Shown here: positions 1 through 7,316 of the stretch, piece after piece
Layout: every line of letters starts with the position of its first letter
Numbering within the stretch: position 1 is the first letter of the stretch
Assembly: GCA_047632435.1 (NCBI GenBank)
Contig: JBLICU010000061.1
Location: 1-21,502 of the forward strand
Origin: JAMZMI01 sp047632435
GTDB lineage: Bacteria; Bacteroidota; Bacteroidia; Cytophagales; Cyclobacteriaceae
DNA length: 21,502 bases
Reading direction: 5' to 3'
The notes under the pieces: model-generated
Told to the model about the DNA's origin: nothing
What the model saw: the letters and a program-made list of their open reading frames with translations, nothing else
The model's database searches: none
Translations under genes and position numbers: made by a program

Positions 1-7
1 TTAAGAA

Positions 8-582
8 TTGGAAGAATTAATAAAAAAAATAAAAGATAGTATTAGCCTTAGTTCAAAAGCTGAAGAATATCTTTTTTCTATTTCGAAAGAAAAAACACTT
101 CCGAAAGGAGAAGTCTTAATCCGCCACGGACAAGTTGTAAAGAAAACATTCTTTGTTACAGAAGGTTGTTTAAGATCATACTGTATAGATAAAAACGGGA
201 GAGAACACACCTTACTATTTGCAATTAAAAACTGGTGGATCAGCGATTACATCGCTATTCATACTGATGAGCTCGCAACGCTTACCGTAGAATGTCTTAC
301 CAAATCGAAAGTTATTGAATTTAATGCCAAAGAACTTGATGGAATTCATGCTCGCTTCCCAGAATTCGAATCTTATCAAAGACATAATTTAGAACGTCAC
401 GTTGTTAGTTTGCATAAGCGCATTTTGAATCAACTACAATTAAGTGCTCCCGAGCGATATGATTTATTTTAAAGCAATATCCCGACATAGAGCAGCATAC
501 TCGAAATTTTCATATCGCATCTTTTCTAGGTATCACGCAACAAAGCTTGAGTCGAATAAGAGTTGAAAAAGCAAAAAAATAG
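8..582 (+). pseudogene. Crp/Fnr-type transcription regulator, frameshifted before the HTH
   Basis: The first frame gives 154 residues ending at the stop 470-472. It has the N-terminal cyclic-nucleotide-binding-like fold of Bacteroidota Crp/Fnr regulators (PKGEVLIRHGQ, then FFVTEGCLRSYCID). After the stop, the next frame continues without a break in sense: LKQYPDIEQHTRNF and the helix-turn-helix-like HIASFLGITQQSLSRIR, ending at the stop 580-582. Adding one T to the T-run at 467-470 restores a regulator of about 190 residues, the usual size of this family. The start is a TTG at 8, with an in-frame stop at 2-4, so the frame cannot extend upstream. As read, the product lacks its DNA-binding domain. 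Homologues often sit beside reductases, and the next gene here is one. I infer a recent loss of function or a sequencing error in the T-run. Confidence 0.85.
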
Positions 583-623
583 CTTTCTTACCATAGGGTA
601 ATTTTTCCGCTGAATGCTCATAC

Positions 624-631
624 TACATTTG
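624..631 (+). promoter_or_regulatory. Candidate Bacteroidota -7 promoter box (TAnnTTTG)
   Basis: TACATTTG matches the Bacteroidota -7 consensus TAnnTTTG exactly. It lies 34 bases upstream of the ATG of the quinone oxidoreductase-like gene, in the 83-base gap after the broken regulator. No clear TTTG/TTG -33 box is seen at the usual distance upstream, so this is a partial match. It would drive the reductase and hchA-like genes independently of the regulator. Confidence 0.45.
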
Positions 632-665
632 TATCAAATTAATAATCAAAGAAATCGATACAGAT

Positions 666-1649
666 ATGAAAGCATTACAAATATTAAAATACGGTGAAAT
701 TAAAGACAGTTTAGCCTTTAATGAAGTTAGCAAACCAACAGTTCAAGCAAATGATGTACTTATTGAAGTTAAGGCTGCTGCCATTAACCCAATAGACAAG
801 AGTATTATCCTTGGAAACCTACAAGGGATGCTTCCAATTCTATTGCCAAGCACTTCTGCCTATGACGTGAGTGGCGTTGTAATCGAAAAAGGAAGTGAAG
901 TAAGGAATTTTGAAATTGGAGACTTAGTGTATTCAAGAGTTCCTCAAGAGCAAATGGGGACGTTGGCTGAATTCGTCGCTGTTACTAATGCTGCAGTTTC
1001 AAAAAAACCTGGCAACATTTCTTTCGAAGAAGCGGCAAGTTTACCATTAGCAGGACTTACTGCCTTGCAATCCTTGGAATCCGCTGGTATAACAGAGAAC
1101 GATAAAGTGCTTATTCATGCTGGATCCGGCGGTGTTGGAAGTTTCGCTATTCAGTATGCCAAAGCAAAAGGAGCTTATGTTTATACCACCACCAGTACAA
1201 GCAATGTAGAATGGGTTAAAGCCCTGGGTGCCGATAGAGTAATTGATTACAAAACGGAAGATTACAAAAGCATAGCTAAAGACGTAGATATCGTGTTTGA
1301 TACACTTGGTCAAAACTATTCTCTCGAGTCTTTTGAAGTTGTCAAACAAGGTGGAATAGTAGTTAGCGTTGTGGGTCCTTTGGATGAAGCGAGTGCTAAA
1401 ATGTTCGGTATGGCCGATTATAAATTACCAGAGGAATTGGCTAAAGCAAGCAGAGAAAAAGACGCTGAATACAAATTTATTTTCATGCACCCTAATGGCG
1501 CACATTTAGATGAAATTAAATCAATGATTGAAGATGAAAAGATCAAACCAATCATTGACAAAGTGTATCCATTCTCCGAGAGTATTGAAGCATTCTTACA
1601 CCTTGCATCAGGAAGAGCAAAAGGGAAAATTGTAGTAAAAATCAGTTAG
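666..1649 (+). CDS. Zinc-free medium-chain dehydrogenase/reductase, quinone oxidoreductase-like
   Basis: The 327-residue protein has the layout of NADPH:quinone reductase-type MDR enzymes. A GroES-like N-terminal domain (KAAAINPIDKSI near 36-47, YDVSGVV near 66-72) is followed by a Rossmann domain with the nucleotide-binding motif AGSGGVGSFAIQYAK at about 152-166. The catalytic and structural zinc cysteines of alcohol dehydrogenases are absent, as expected for this branch. Such enzymes reduce quinones or enones in the cytoplasm with NADPH. The gene starts at ATG 666 and is followed after 34 bases by an HchA-like gene, so the two are probably co-transcribed. The pair fits defence against reactive carbonyls or electrophiles; the true substrate cannot be read from sequence. 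Confidence 0.9.
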   Translation: MKALQILKYGEIKDSLAFNEVSKPTVQANDVLIEVKAAAINPIDKSIILGNLQGMLPILLPSTSAYDVSGVVIEKGSEVRNFEIGDLVYSRVPQEQMGTLAEFVAVTNAAVSKKPGNISFEEAASLPLAGLTALQSLESAGITENDKVLIHAGSGGVGSFAIQYAKAKGAYVYTTTSTSNVEWVKALGADRVIDYKTEDYKSIAKDVDIVFDTLGQNYSLESFEVVKQGGIVVSVVGPLDEASAKMFGMADYKLPEELAKASREKDAEYKFIFMHPNGAHLDEIKSMIEDEKIKPIIDKVYPFSESIEAFLHLASGRAKGKIVVKIS

Positions 1650-1683
1650 ATCTTATTCTAATAAAAACATAAAAATTAAAATT

Positions 1684-2586
1684 ATGATAAAAAAAATATT
1701 AATTGGATTGGCGAGTGTGATTGCGCTTGTTTTTGTAGCGTTATACTTTACAACCAGACCACATTTAGAAAATGATGGGTCGTATAGTCCTTCAACTTTA
1801 GCACTAAATTTAGGGACTGTCTCTAAAACAGATTTTGAAGACATTTCATACGCAAAATACCAAGGAGAAAAATCTAAAATTCTTGTGATTTTCACTGAAG
1901 AAAAAAACTTGGAGATGAAAAATGGCAAATTGTTTTCTACAGGAAATCATCCCGTAGAAGCTCTATTACCTATGTTACACCTTAAAAATGCAGGGTTTGA
2001 TTTTGAAATCGCTACCCCTACCGGCAAACCTGTTGTATTTGAAATGTGGGCTTTTCCTGAAGAAGACGAGAATGTGAAAGCTATTTATAATGAATACAAA
2101 TCGAGTTTTGAACAACCTAAAAAGTTATCAGATTTTATCACTAATTCATTTGCGAATGATAGTTCTTATGCGGCAGTATTTGTACCCGGTGGACATGGAG
2201 CGATGATTGGTATCCCAGAAGATAGAAACGTGGGTAAGGTATTGAATTGGGCGCACCAAAATGATTTATTCACAATTACTCTTTGTCATGGACCAGGGGC
2301 ATTATTATCAACTGCACTGGATAATCAAAAATTTCTTTATGATGGATACAAGATGGCCGTATTTCCTGATGCCATAGATGAAATGACTCCAATGATTGGT
2401 TATTTACCTGGATATATGACATCAGGTGTAAGCGAAAGATTGAAAAACTTTGGTGCTACTATCGTGAATACTGAGTCTGACAATACCGTATGTGTAGACA
2501 GAAAATTAATTACAGGAGCAAGTCCATTGGCTTCTAATGAATTAGGAAAGCTTGCTGCAAACACTTTATTGAAAGAGCTGAATTAA
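1684..2586 (+). CDS. hchA: HchA/Hsp31-type DJ-1 superfamily protein with N-terminal membrane anchor
   Basis: The 300-residue product matches the E. coli Hsp31 (HchA) pattern closely: GKLFSTGNHPVE at about 81-92, VPGGHGAMIGIPED at 167-180, the nucleophile elbow LCHGPGALL with Cys201-His202, and FPDA with Asp229. Together these reproduce the Cys-His-Asp triad. The family is known for glutathione-independent glyoxalase III, chaperone and disputed protein deglycase activity. Unlike E. coli Hsp31, this protein begins with a hydrophobic stretch (residues 5-22, ILIGLASVIALVFVALYF), followed by about 35 residues before the domain. It is therefore probably held at the inner membrane facing the periplasm, or exported. 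It follows the reductase gene by 34 bases and ends before a hairpin terminator. The role in methylglyoxal detoxification is inferred. Confidence 0.88.
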   Translation: MIKKILIGLASVIALVFVALYFTTRPHLENDGSYSPSTLALNLGTVSKTDFEDISYAKYQGEKSKILVIFTEEKNLEMKNGKLFSTGNHPVEALLPMLHLKNAGFDFEIATPTGKPVVFEMWAFPEEDENVKAIYNEYKSSFEQPKKLSDFITNSFANDSSYAAVFVPGGHGAMIGIPEDRNVGKVLNWAHQNDLFTITLCHGPGALLSTALDNQKFLYDGYKMAVFPDAIDEMTPMIGYLPGYMTSGVSERLKNFGATIVNTESDNTVCVDRKLITGASPLASNELGKLAANTLLKELN

Positions 2587-2630
2587 AAACTACTCACAAT
2601 ACTATTCGCAATAACCAAAATATCTGCTAG

Positions 2631-2667
2631 AAAAGTCTCAACGAAGCAAAATCGATGAGGCTTTTTA
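2631..2667 (+). terminator. Rho-independent terminator after the hchA-like gene
   Basis: AAAAGTCTCA at 2631-2640 pairs with TGAGGCTTTT at 2655-2664 (one G-U pair). The inner bases CGA and TCG extend the stem past one A-A mismatch, leaving a loop of about 7 bases. The right arm runs into a T tract. It lies 45 bases after the stop codon at 2584-2586. Confidence 0.75.
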
Positions 2668-2905
2668 AATGATTTCAGACCGGTCACCATCGGCGGGTAT
2701 TTTGGTTTTTCGGTGATGGCCGAACCGCTGGAATTACGCACCTTAGGTGGAAGAGTATTGCTAGGTTGTGTCCGTTTGTTCCGTTATGGAAAGAAGGATG
2801 GCTGTATTTCGCATATAGAAGGCTTTTTTATAATGTTTAAGCCATATCTACCCCTTTCCCATCATGATTTTGCATGGTGTAGCAGTCAAATTTTCGTTAT
2901 ATCTT

Positions 2906-2962
2906 GAAGTTGATCGCTATATTTTCAACTTCTGTTAAGTTGGACCGGCTCTGGCTCAACTT
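2906..2962. repeat. Double inverted repeat built on GAAGTTGA/TCAACTTC
   Basis: GAAGTTGA (2906-2913) and TCAACTTC (2925-2932) form a perfect 8-bp stem with an 11-base loop. Immediately after, AAGTTG (2937-2942) and CAACTT (2957-2962) form a second stem built on the same core sequence. The core therefore appears four times in 57 bases in alternating orientation, which is unlikely to be chance alone in a non-coding spacer. Confidence 0.6.
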
Positions 2963-3037
2963 CATGTGACAATAAGCCAACAGACGATAATGCAGTCTAT
3001 ATCTGTCAATGATAAAACAGTCACTTGAGAGAACCGA

Positions 3038-3072
3038 TTGACACTCACACCTAGGCTTTCTGCCAGTGTCAA
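3038..3072. repeat. Perfect 8-bp inverted repeat TTGACACT/AGTGTCAA
   Basis: TTGACACT (3038-3045) and AGTGTCAA (3065-3072) flank a 19-base loop that contains a small GGC/GCC stem. No gene is nearby on either side, and no T tract follows, so it is not an obvious terminator. Confidence 0.55.
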
Positions 3073-3213
3073 AAACCGTACTTTTACGCCTTCTGTTAGG
3101 AACTTTGAGGCACAGTTTCGTTTGCCTTGATTTGACATTATCAATTGATTACTTTAAACTCAAGAGAATTGTTAAATATTTGATATTGAGATAGCTTTCT
3201 TACTATGTACTTG

Positions 3214-3346
3214 TTTGTGGTGGATAAGTGACTACTTTCGTTGGTTCACTATCTTATTGATTTTCATTTTTTTCAAAAAAATAAATAGACAATGATATAA
3301 TGCGGATAGGTGATATACTTGTAACGGATACGGCTTTGCACACAAA
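3214..3346. repeat. Candidate dispersed intergenic repeat before the cupin gene
   Basis: The block begins with TTTGTG (3214-3219) and ends with CACAAA (3341-3346), its reverse complement. Inside, ATAAGTGA and TCACTATCTTAT form a bulged stem near 3223-3256, and a G-rich right part holds GGATAGGTGATATAC and GGATACGGC. It sits directly upstream of the ATG at 3356. I have an unverified impression that similar spacers recur beside accessory genes in marine Bacteroidota. The boundaries are a proposal. Confidence 0.35.
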
Positions 3347-3355
3347 AAAGAAATC

Positions 3356-3790
3356 ATGAAATCAAAAGAAATCATAAGAAAGGGCGAAGGTGAAAATTAC
3401 AACTACTCGCAAGACCACTGCTTTATCAAACTTTCATCGAGAGACACAAATGGTGAATTATGCTTAATAGAGGACACATTAAAACCAGGTTTTCATTTAA
3501 AACGGCATCATCATAAATTGATGACAGAGGTATTCTATATGTTGATTGGCGAAATGGAGCTTATTTTTGATGATGAGACGATAATTCTACGAGAAGGTGA
3601 TACTATTACAGTTCCACCAAACGTATGGCATGAAGCCATTTGTAAGGAAGGAGGAAAAATGCTTACAATATTTAAAAATGGACAGTTTGATATTTTTCTA
3701 GAAAAGCTTTCGAAAATGACTGAAGAGGATTTCTCCAATAATGAATTAATGAAATCTGTCTCTAATAAATTTGACATCTACGAAGAATAA
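3356..3790 (+). CDS. Small single-domain cupin protein
   Basis: This 144-residue protein is a cupin_2-type single-domain cupin. Motif 1 fits G(X)5HXH(X)4E(X)6G exactly: Gly45, His51, His53, Glu58, Gly65. Motif 2 is GDTITVPPNVWHE at 81-93, with His92 as the fourth metal ligand. Asn89 replaces the usual glycine. These four residues normally bind a divalent metal. The fold is shared by isomerases, dioxygenases and sugar- or ligand-binding proteins, so the reaction is not predictable. A roughly 45-residue acidic tail follows the barrel. There is no signal peptide, so it is probably cytoplasmic. The gene is 74 bases ahead of a serine hydrolase gene on the same strand, but a shared transcript is uncertain. 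Confidence 0.85.
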   Translation: MKSKEIIRKGEGENYNYSQDHCFIKLSSRDTNGELCLIEDTLKPGFHLKRHHHKLMTEVFYMLIGEMELIFDDETIILREGDTITVPPNVWHEAICKEGGKMLTIFKNGQFDIFLEKLSKMTEEDFSNNELMKSVSNKFDIYEE

Positions 3791-3864
3791 AAACTCTGTA
3801 GAACGTATAAAAGTAATATGTTACCAACATCATTTCAAAGCGTCATCTTTTAAACATAAAAAAA

Positions 3865-5148
3865 TTGAAAAGAACATTAAAATATATTGGAATCTCAGTT
3901 GTTGCATTAATTTTTTGGGCGGTTATTATCATATCAGGCACATTGAACGGATGGTGGCACCAACCGATAGCGGAACAAGGAGGATCTAAGGAATATATAA
4001 AGGCTGTAAAAGACAAAATCAGCGAACAGTATGTGGGCAACTTTGCTTTGGCAGTTGTTAAAAATGGCAGTGTAGAAGATGAAATATTTCATTCTGAAGG
4101 AAAACCAGTAGATAGAAATACTATCTTTCAAGTCGCATCATTGAGTAAGTGGATTTCTGCTTTTGGAGTAATGAAATTGGTTGAGCAAGGCAAACTGGAC
4201 TTGGATGCTCCTGTTAGTAAATACTTAACTCGATGGCAATTACCTCCGAGCGAATTCAACAATGATGGAGTAACGGTCCGAAGACTGTTAAGTCATACTG
4301 CGGGGCTCACTGATGGGCTTGGCTATTCAGGCTTTGAACCGGGTGTTCCAATACAACGTATAGAAGAATCATTGACCAAAGCATCTGATGCTGATGAAGG
4401 TATAAGTGGAGCCGTACAAGTTGGTATTGAACCAGGTGCCGAGTTTAAATATTCAGGAGGAGGATATACGCTGCTCCAGCTATTGGTGGAAGAAGTAAGT
4501 GGACAATCATTTGCCTATTTTATGAAAGAGAGCATATTTGAACCTTTAAATATGACCCATTCATCTTATACTTGGGAGCACACTTCTGATTTCAAATTAG
4601 CAGAATTTTATAATAGTGATGGAACTGAAGCCACACATTATAGTTACACCTCACTTGCTGCAACATCACTATATACTTCTCTATCCGATTTGGAAGTATT
4701 CTTTCAAGTATTTGTTAATGGCAGCAATAATGAACCAATTGGGAGAAATGTATTGAGGCCAAAAACCCTTAAAATGATGAGAGAACCAAATGCCAGCACC
4801 ATGGGGATGGATATATGGGGATTGGGTACTATTCTTTATGCAGCTACTGAAAATGGTGATTTCATTATAGGGCATGACGGGAAAAGTACCCCTCCAATAA
4901 ATACAGCGATTAGATTAAACCCCCAAACCGGAGACGGAATTATTATTTTGGAAACGGGGAATCCTATATTAGCAACAAAATTGGCAAGTGAATGGGTGTT
5001 TTGGAAAACAGGTAAAGTTGATCTCACATTATTATCTATGCTGAAAGACAATATGGTTTCTACAATTGGAAAAGGCTGGCTTGCAATTATAATACTCACA
5101 ATACTCATGAGTGTTGTGAGGAATCGAAGAAGAAAAATGAAAAAGTAG
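3865..5148 (+). CDS. Membrane-anchored serine hydrolase of the beta-lactamase/PBP-like family
   Basis: The 427-residue protein is a class C beta-lactamase-like serine hydrolase. An N-terminal membrane segment (residues 7-25) is followed by the SxxK motif Ser92-Leu-Ser-Lys95, the family hallmark VRRLLSHTAGL near 138-148, a YxN-position motif that reads YSG (Tyr196-Ser-Gly198), and HDG at 337-339. A second hydrophobic segment near 404-418 precedes a basic RNRRRKMKK tail. The catalytic domain should face the periplasm. Substrates in this family range from peptidoglycan peptides and D-amino-acid peptides to esters and lactams. Resistance is not implied. The frame is open upstream only to 3817 and offers no ATG, so TTG 3865 is the likely start. 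Loss of the usual Asn in YxN is common in esterase-like members. Confidence 0.88.
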   Translation: MKRTLKYIGISVVALIFWAVIIISGTLNGWWHQPIAEQGGSKEYIKAVKDKISEQYVGNFALAVVKNGSVEDEIFHSEGKPVDRNTIFQVASLSKWISAFGVMKLVEQGKLDLDAPVSKYLTRWQLPPSEFNNDGVTVRRLLSHTAGLTDGLGYSGFEPGVPIQRIEESLTKASDADEGISGAVQVGIEPGAEFKYSGGGYTLLQLLVEEVSGQSFAYFMKESIFEPLNMTHSSYTWEHTSDFKLAEFYNSDGTEATHYSYTSLAATSLYTSLSDLEVFFQVFVNGSNNEPIGRNVLRPKTLKMMREPNASTMGMDIWGLGTILYAATENGDFIIGHDGKSTPPINTAIRLNPQTGDGIIILETGNPILATKLASEWVFWKTGKVDLTLLSMLKDNMVSTIGKGWLAIIILTILMSVVRNRRRKMKK

Positions 5149-5248
5149 AAAATTTAGCGTTTAGAAGAACATTCTTGAATAACGTTATTTACAATAAATG
5201 GCACTTCGCAAACGGCACCAACATGGTGAAACTGAATTTCTTCTCTCT

Positions 5249-5282
5249 CTTTTGCTATCTACCGACTTTTGCTATCTACCGA
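5249..5282. repeat. Exact 17-bp tandem duplication
   Basis: CTTTTGCTATCTACCGA occurs twice head to tail, at 5249-5265 and 5266-5282, with no mismatch. It may be a slippage or repair scar in decayed DNA, or a paired protein-binding site. Confidence 0.9.
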
Positions 5283-5455
5283 AAGTCTAACAACGATAGG
5301 TCAATCAACAGAAATTGGAGGTAAAGTAATTTGACCAGACTTTCCATATAAGAACAATTCTTCTGAACACGAATTTTGGAACGCATCTGGGTCAGTAATA
5401 TTTGGTAACGACTCGATTAGGAACAGCCAACGATAAGGTCGAATTTATACTCCAA

Positions 5456-5503
5456 GTACTCCAATGCATCTGAACAATGAGCATTGTATGGATTGGAATG
5501 TAC
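5456..5503. repeat. 48-base bulged hairpin, almost fully paired
   Basis: Three stacked stems share one axis. GTAC (5456-5459) pairs with GTAC (5500-5503). CCAATGCAT (5461-5469) pairs with ATGGATTGG (5488-5496) with one mismatch. ACAAT (5474-5478) pairs with ATTGT (5483-5487) across a GAGC loop. The internal asymmetries are T against AAT and an unpaired CTGA. No T tract follows, so it is not a standard terminator. Confidence 0.7.
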
Positions 5504-5949
5504 CCCGATCAATTTATTTAGTCAGATAACTGCGAATTTCTAGAAGTCATTCTGTTGCCAGATGCGATTTACAACTTTGCAACTGTAAAGAAGGAAGAAC
5601 GACTAAGAAAAAAGAATAGGAAGGTGCTGCCAGAATTGCATAAAAAAGCTGTCGAACTACAGATTTTTAAGCAGGAAAACCCTGTAGATAACAGACGTTC
5701 AAAGTTCATCTAGCTTACTTCAGGCCGACCAAATGGCAAAGCTGCCTCTTCTAAAAGTTCAGTTCCTTGGAACGCTTTCGGGGCTTCTGGATTCTCACTT
5801 TCTTGTCACAGAATTTCAAAGAATCAGTTGTGTTGACGATGCAGCCTTACTAGCTTGGTTATCCATCAGCAGAGTGTGGAAAAACACACCTTTTATCGGG
5901 GTAATTGCAATGCAAACTAAAAGTATCTAGAAAAAAAGACAAACGAAAA

Positions 5950-6753
5950 ATGAGACTTGAAGAATTTACGGCTGAATTTGAATCAGCAAGACCACAACTC
6001 AAATCTTATATCCTCCGAATTACTGCAAGTGTTCAGGATACGGAAGATATTGTTCAAGACACTTTTATCAAAGCATCTACAAAAATCGACATGTTTAGGG
6101 GTGAGAGTTCTGTAAAAACTTGGATTTTTACCATCGCATCAAATATTGCCAAGGACAATCTTCGGGCAAAAAAACGATGGACAGAAAATGTTACTGACAT
6201 TTGTCGCGAAAAAGCACTATCCAATCCCAATTACTTTCCGGAGATAATGCAAATTCAACAAACTTCCGAACATGCAAAGTTTGAGATTAAGGAGCATATC
6301 AACTTTTGCCTTACCTGTATTTCGAAATCACTACCACTGGAGCAACAAATATGTATTTTCCTCAAGGAAATATACGGATTTAAAGTATCCGAAATAGTTC
6401 AAATTTTGGACAACACAGAGGTGATGGTGAAATACTATCTGCACACGAGCAGAGCCAAATTGGTAGACATTTTTGAAGGTAGATGTGCGTTGATAAACAA
6501 GAAAGGCACTTGCCACCAATGTTCTGAACTCAATGGAATATTTAATCCAAAACAAAATTTTGAAATAGAAAAGAACAAAATAGAAATGGCAAGAGTGGCT
6601 GAAAAAGGCGATAAAGAACATTTATTGGACTTGCGACTTCAAATAATGAAAGAAATCGACCCATATAATTCTAACGGTTCAGACCTACAACTACATCATT
6701 TAGAGCATAATAGGAAGGTAATGGAGAAATCCCAAAAAAAAAGTGAAGAATAG
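5950..6753 (+). CDS. ECF-like RNA polymerase sigma factor with cysteine-containing C-terminal extension
   Basis: The 267-residue protein has sigma-70 region 2 at about 12-75 (DTEDIVQDTFIKA at 30-42, then SVKTWIFTIASNIAKDNLR) and region 4 at about 127-175 (LPLEQQICIFLKEIYGFKVSEIVQIL). It directs RNA polymerase to a specific promoter set. Two CxxC pairs are visible, Cys120/Cys123 just before region 4 and Cys188/Cys191 (TCHQC) just after it, plausibly a zinc or redox site. A charged tail of about 75 residues follows. The frame is open to TTG 5905, but ATG 5950, preceded by an A-rich leader, gives the natural N-terminus. No anti-sigma gene is adjacent; the next gene, 46 bases on, encodes an exported SRPBCC protein. 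Control may rest on the tail or the cysteines, which is inference. Confidence 0.88.
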   Translation: MRLEEFTAEFESARPQLKSYILRITASVQDTEDIVQDTFIKASTKIDMFRGESSVKTWIFTIASNIAKDNLRAKKRWTENVTDICREKALSNPNYFPEIMQIQQTSEHAKFEIKEHINFCLTCISKSLPLEQQICIFLKEIYGFKVSEIVQILDNTEVMVKYYLHTSRAKLVDIFEGRCALINKKGTCHQCSELNGIFNPKQNFEIEKNKIEMARVAEKGDKEHLLDLRLQIMKEIDPYNSNGSDLQLHHLEHNRKVMEKSQKKSEE

Positions 6754-6799
6754 CCTATCGTTTTGTTTGTCGCAAACGTCAAAACATAAAACCAATAAA

Positions 6800-7309
6800 A
6801 TGAAACATTCAATCACCTTTTTAATCATCATAATTATGGCAAGTTCAACAATGGCTCAAAGTGGAAAAGCCGAAACCGTTAAAACTACTTTTCACAGGGA
6901 AACTTCGATAAGTACCAACATAGAAGCAGACGCTACAATCATTTGGGCTTTGTTGACTAACGCTTCCGATTATCCGAGATGGAATTCAACGGTAACTTCA
7001 ATTGAAGGCGACATTGCATTGGGGGAAAAAATCAGATTAAAATCAATCCTTGACGAAAAGAGAACATTTAAGCTAAAGGTAAAGGAGTTTGAACCTGAAG
7101 AAAAATTGGTTTGGGGCGATGGACAAGGGGAACGTGTTTACACCATAACAAAAAATGGAAACGGAGCTGTAATTTTTTCTATGACAGAGAGAATTGGCGG
7201 ACTTATGTTTCCTCTCTACGCTAAAATGATTCCGCCCTTTGATGAGACGTTTGAGCTATTTGCCATCGACTTAAAAAAGGAATCTGAATTAATTCAAAAT
7301 GATAAATAA
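6800..7309 (+). CDS. Exported SRPBCC (START-like) domain protein
   Basis: The 169-residue protein carries a signal peptide (MKHSITFLIIIIMASSTMA, probable cleavage near 19). A SRPBCC/polyketide-cyclase-like domain follows: STNIEADATIIWALLTNASDYPRWNSTVTSIEG, then LGEKIRLKS and ERVYTITKNGNGAVIFSMTERIGG. This fold forms a deep cavity for hydrophobic ligands; many members have no known reaction. The frame extends upstream to GTG 6743 and would overlap the sigma gene, but ATG 6800 gives an uninterrupted signal peptide and is preferred. It lies 46 bases after the sigma gene and ends next to or overlapping the following gene, so the three form an operon. Its export makes direct binding to the cytoplasmic sigma factor unlikely. 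Confidence 0.82.
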   Translation: MKHSITFLIIIIMASSTMAQSGKAETVKTTFHRETSISTNIEADATIIWALLTNASDYPRWNSTVTSIEGDIALGEKIRLKSILDEKRTFKLKVKEFEPEEKLVWGDGQGERVYTITKNGNGAVIFSMTERIGGLMFPLYAKMIPPFDETFELFAIDLKKESELIQNDK

Positions 7310-7316
7310 TGGTGAT

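Larger units (their letters stand above)
2668..3355. other. Gene-poor spacer with several inverted repeats
   Basis: No convincing gene is seen in this stretch. Short frames at 2713-2907 (+) and 2962-3144 (-) lack recognisable domains or start signals. The first 100 bases are visibly richer in G+C than the neighbouring genes. The spacer carries perfect inverted repeats at 2906-2932 (GAAGTTGA/TCAACTTC), 2937-2962 (AAGTTG/CAACTT) and 3038-3072 (TTGACACT/AGTGTCAA), plus a structured block at 3214-3346 just before the cupin gene. Remnants of a mobile element or dispersed repeat copies are the likeliest explanation, but no transposase motif was recognised. Confidence 0.5.
5149..5949. other. 801-base spacer without an intact gene, probably decayed sequence
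   Basis: No complete coding region is supported. Open stretches interrupted by stops read like worn coding DNA on either strand, for example FLEVILLPDAIYNFATVKKEE on plus near 5539-5601. A plus frame at 5733-5930 has no recognisable family. The stretch contains an exact 17-bp tandem duplication (5249-5282) and a long bulged hairpin (5456-5503). The last 40 bases before 5950 are A-rich, the usual leader type for genes in this window. I see no promoter box with confidence. Confidence 0.5.

Noticed and set aside
2713..2907. 64-residue frame on the plus strand beginning MMAEPLELRTLGGRV
   Set aside because: It has no recognisable domain, no start signal, and lies in a spacer full of inverted repeats just after a terminator.
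2962..3144. 60-residue frame on the minus strand
   Set aside because: It is interrupted by the inverted repeat at 3038-3072 and has no family resemblance I can name; a remnant is possible but unsupported.
3771..3989. 72-residue plus frame bridging the cupin and serine hydrolase genes
   Set aside because: It overlaps both genes in another frame and has no domain; the hydrolase reading frame is far better supported.
3865..5148. Antibiotic-resistance beta-lactamase
   Set aside because: SxxK is present, but the YxN position reads YSG and the protein has two membrane segments; the wider serine hydrolase family is the safer call.
5456..5503. Integron attC site
   Set aside because: The hairpin has extra-helical bases but lacks the conserved GTTRRRY/RYYYAAC core, and no integrase is present in the window.
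5733..5930. 65-residue plus frame ahead of the sigma gene
   Set aside because: There is no known motif, and it sits within decayed-looking DNA.
5905..5949. Upstream TTG start extending the sigma factor by 15 residues
   Set aside because: The extra residues are a basic low-complexity stretch; ATG 5950 matches the usual N-terminus of the family.
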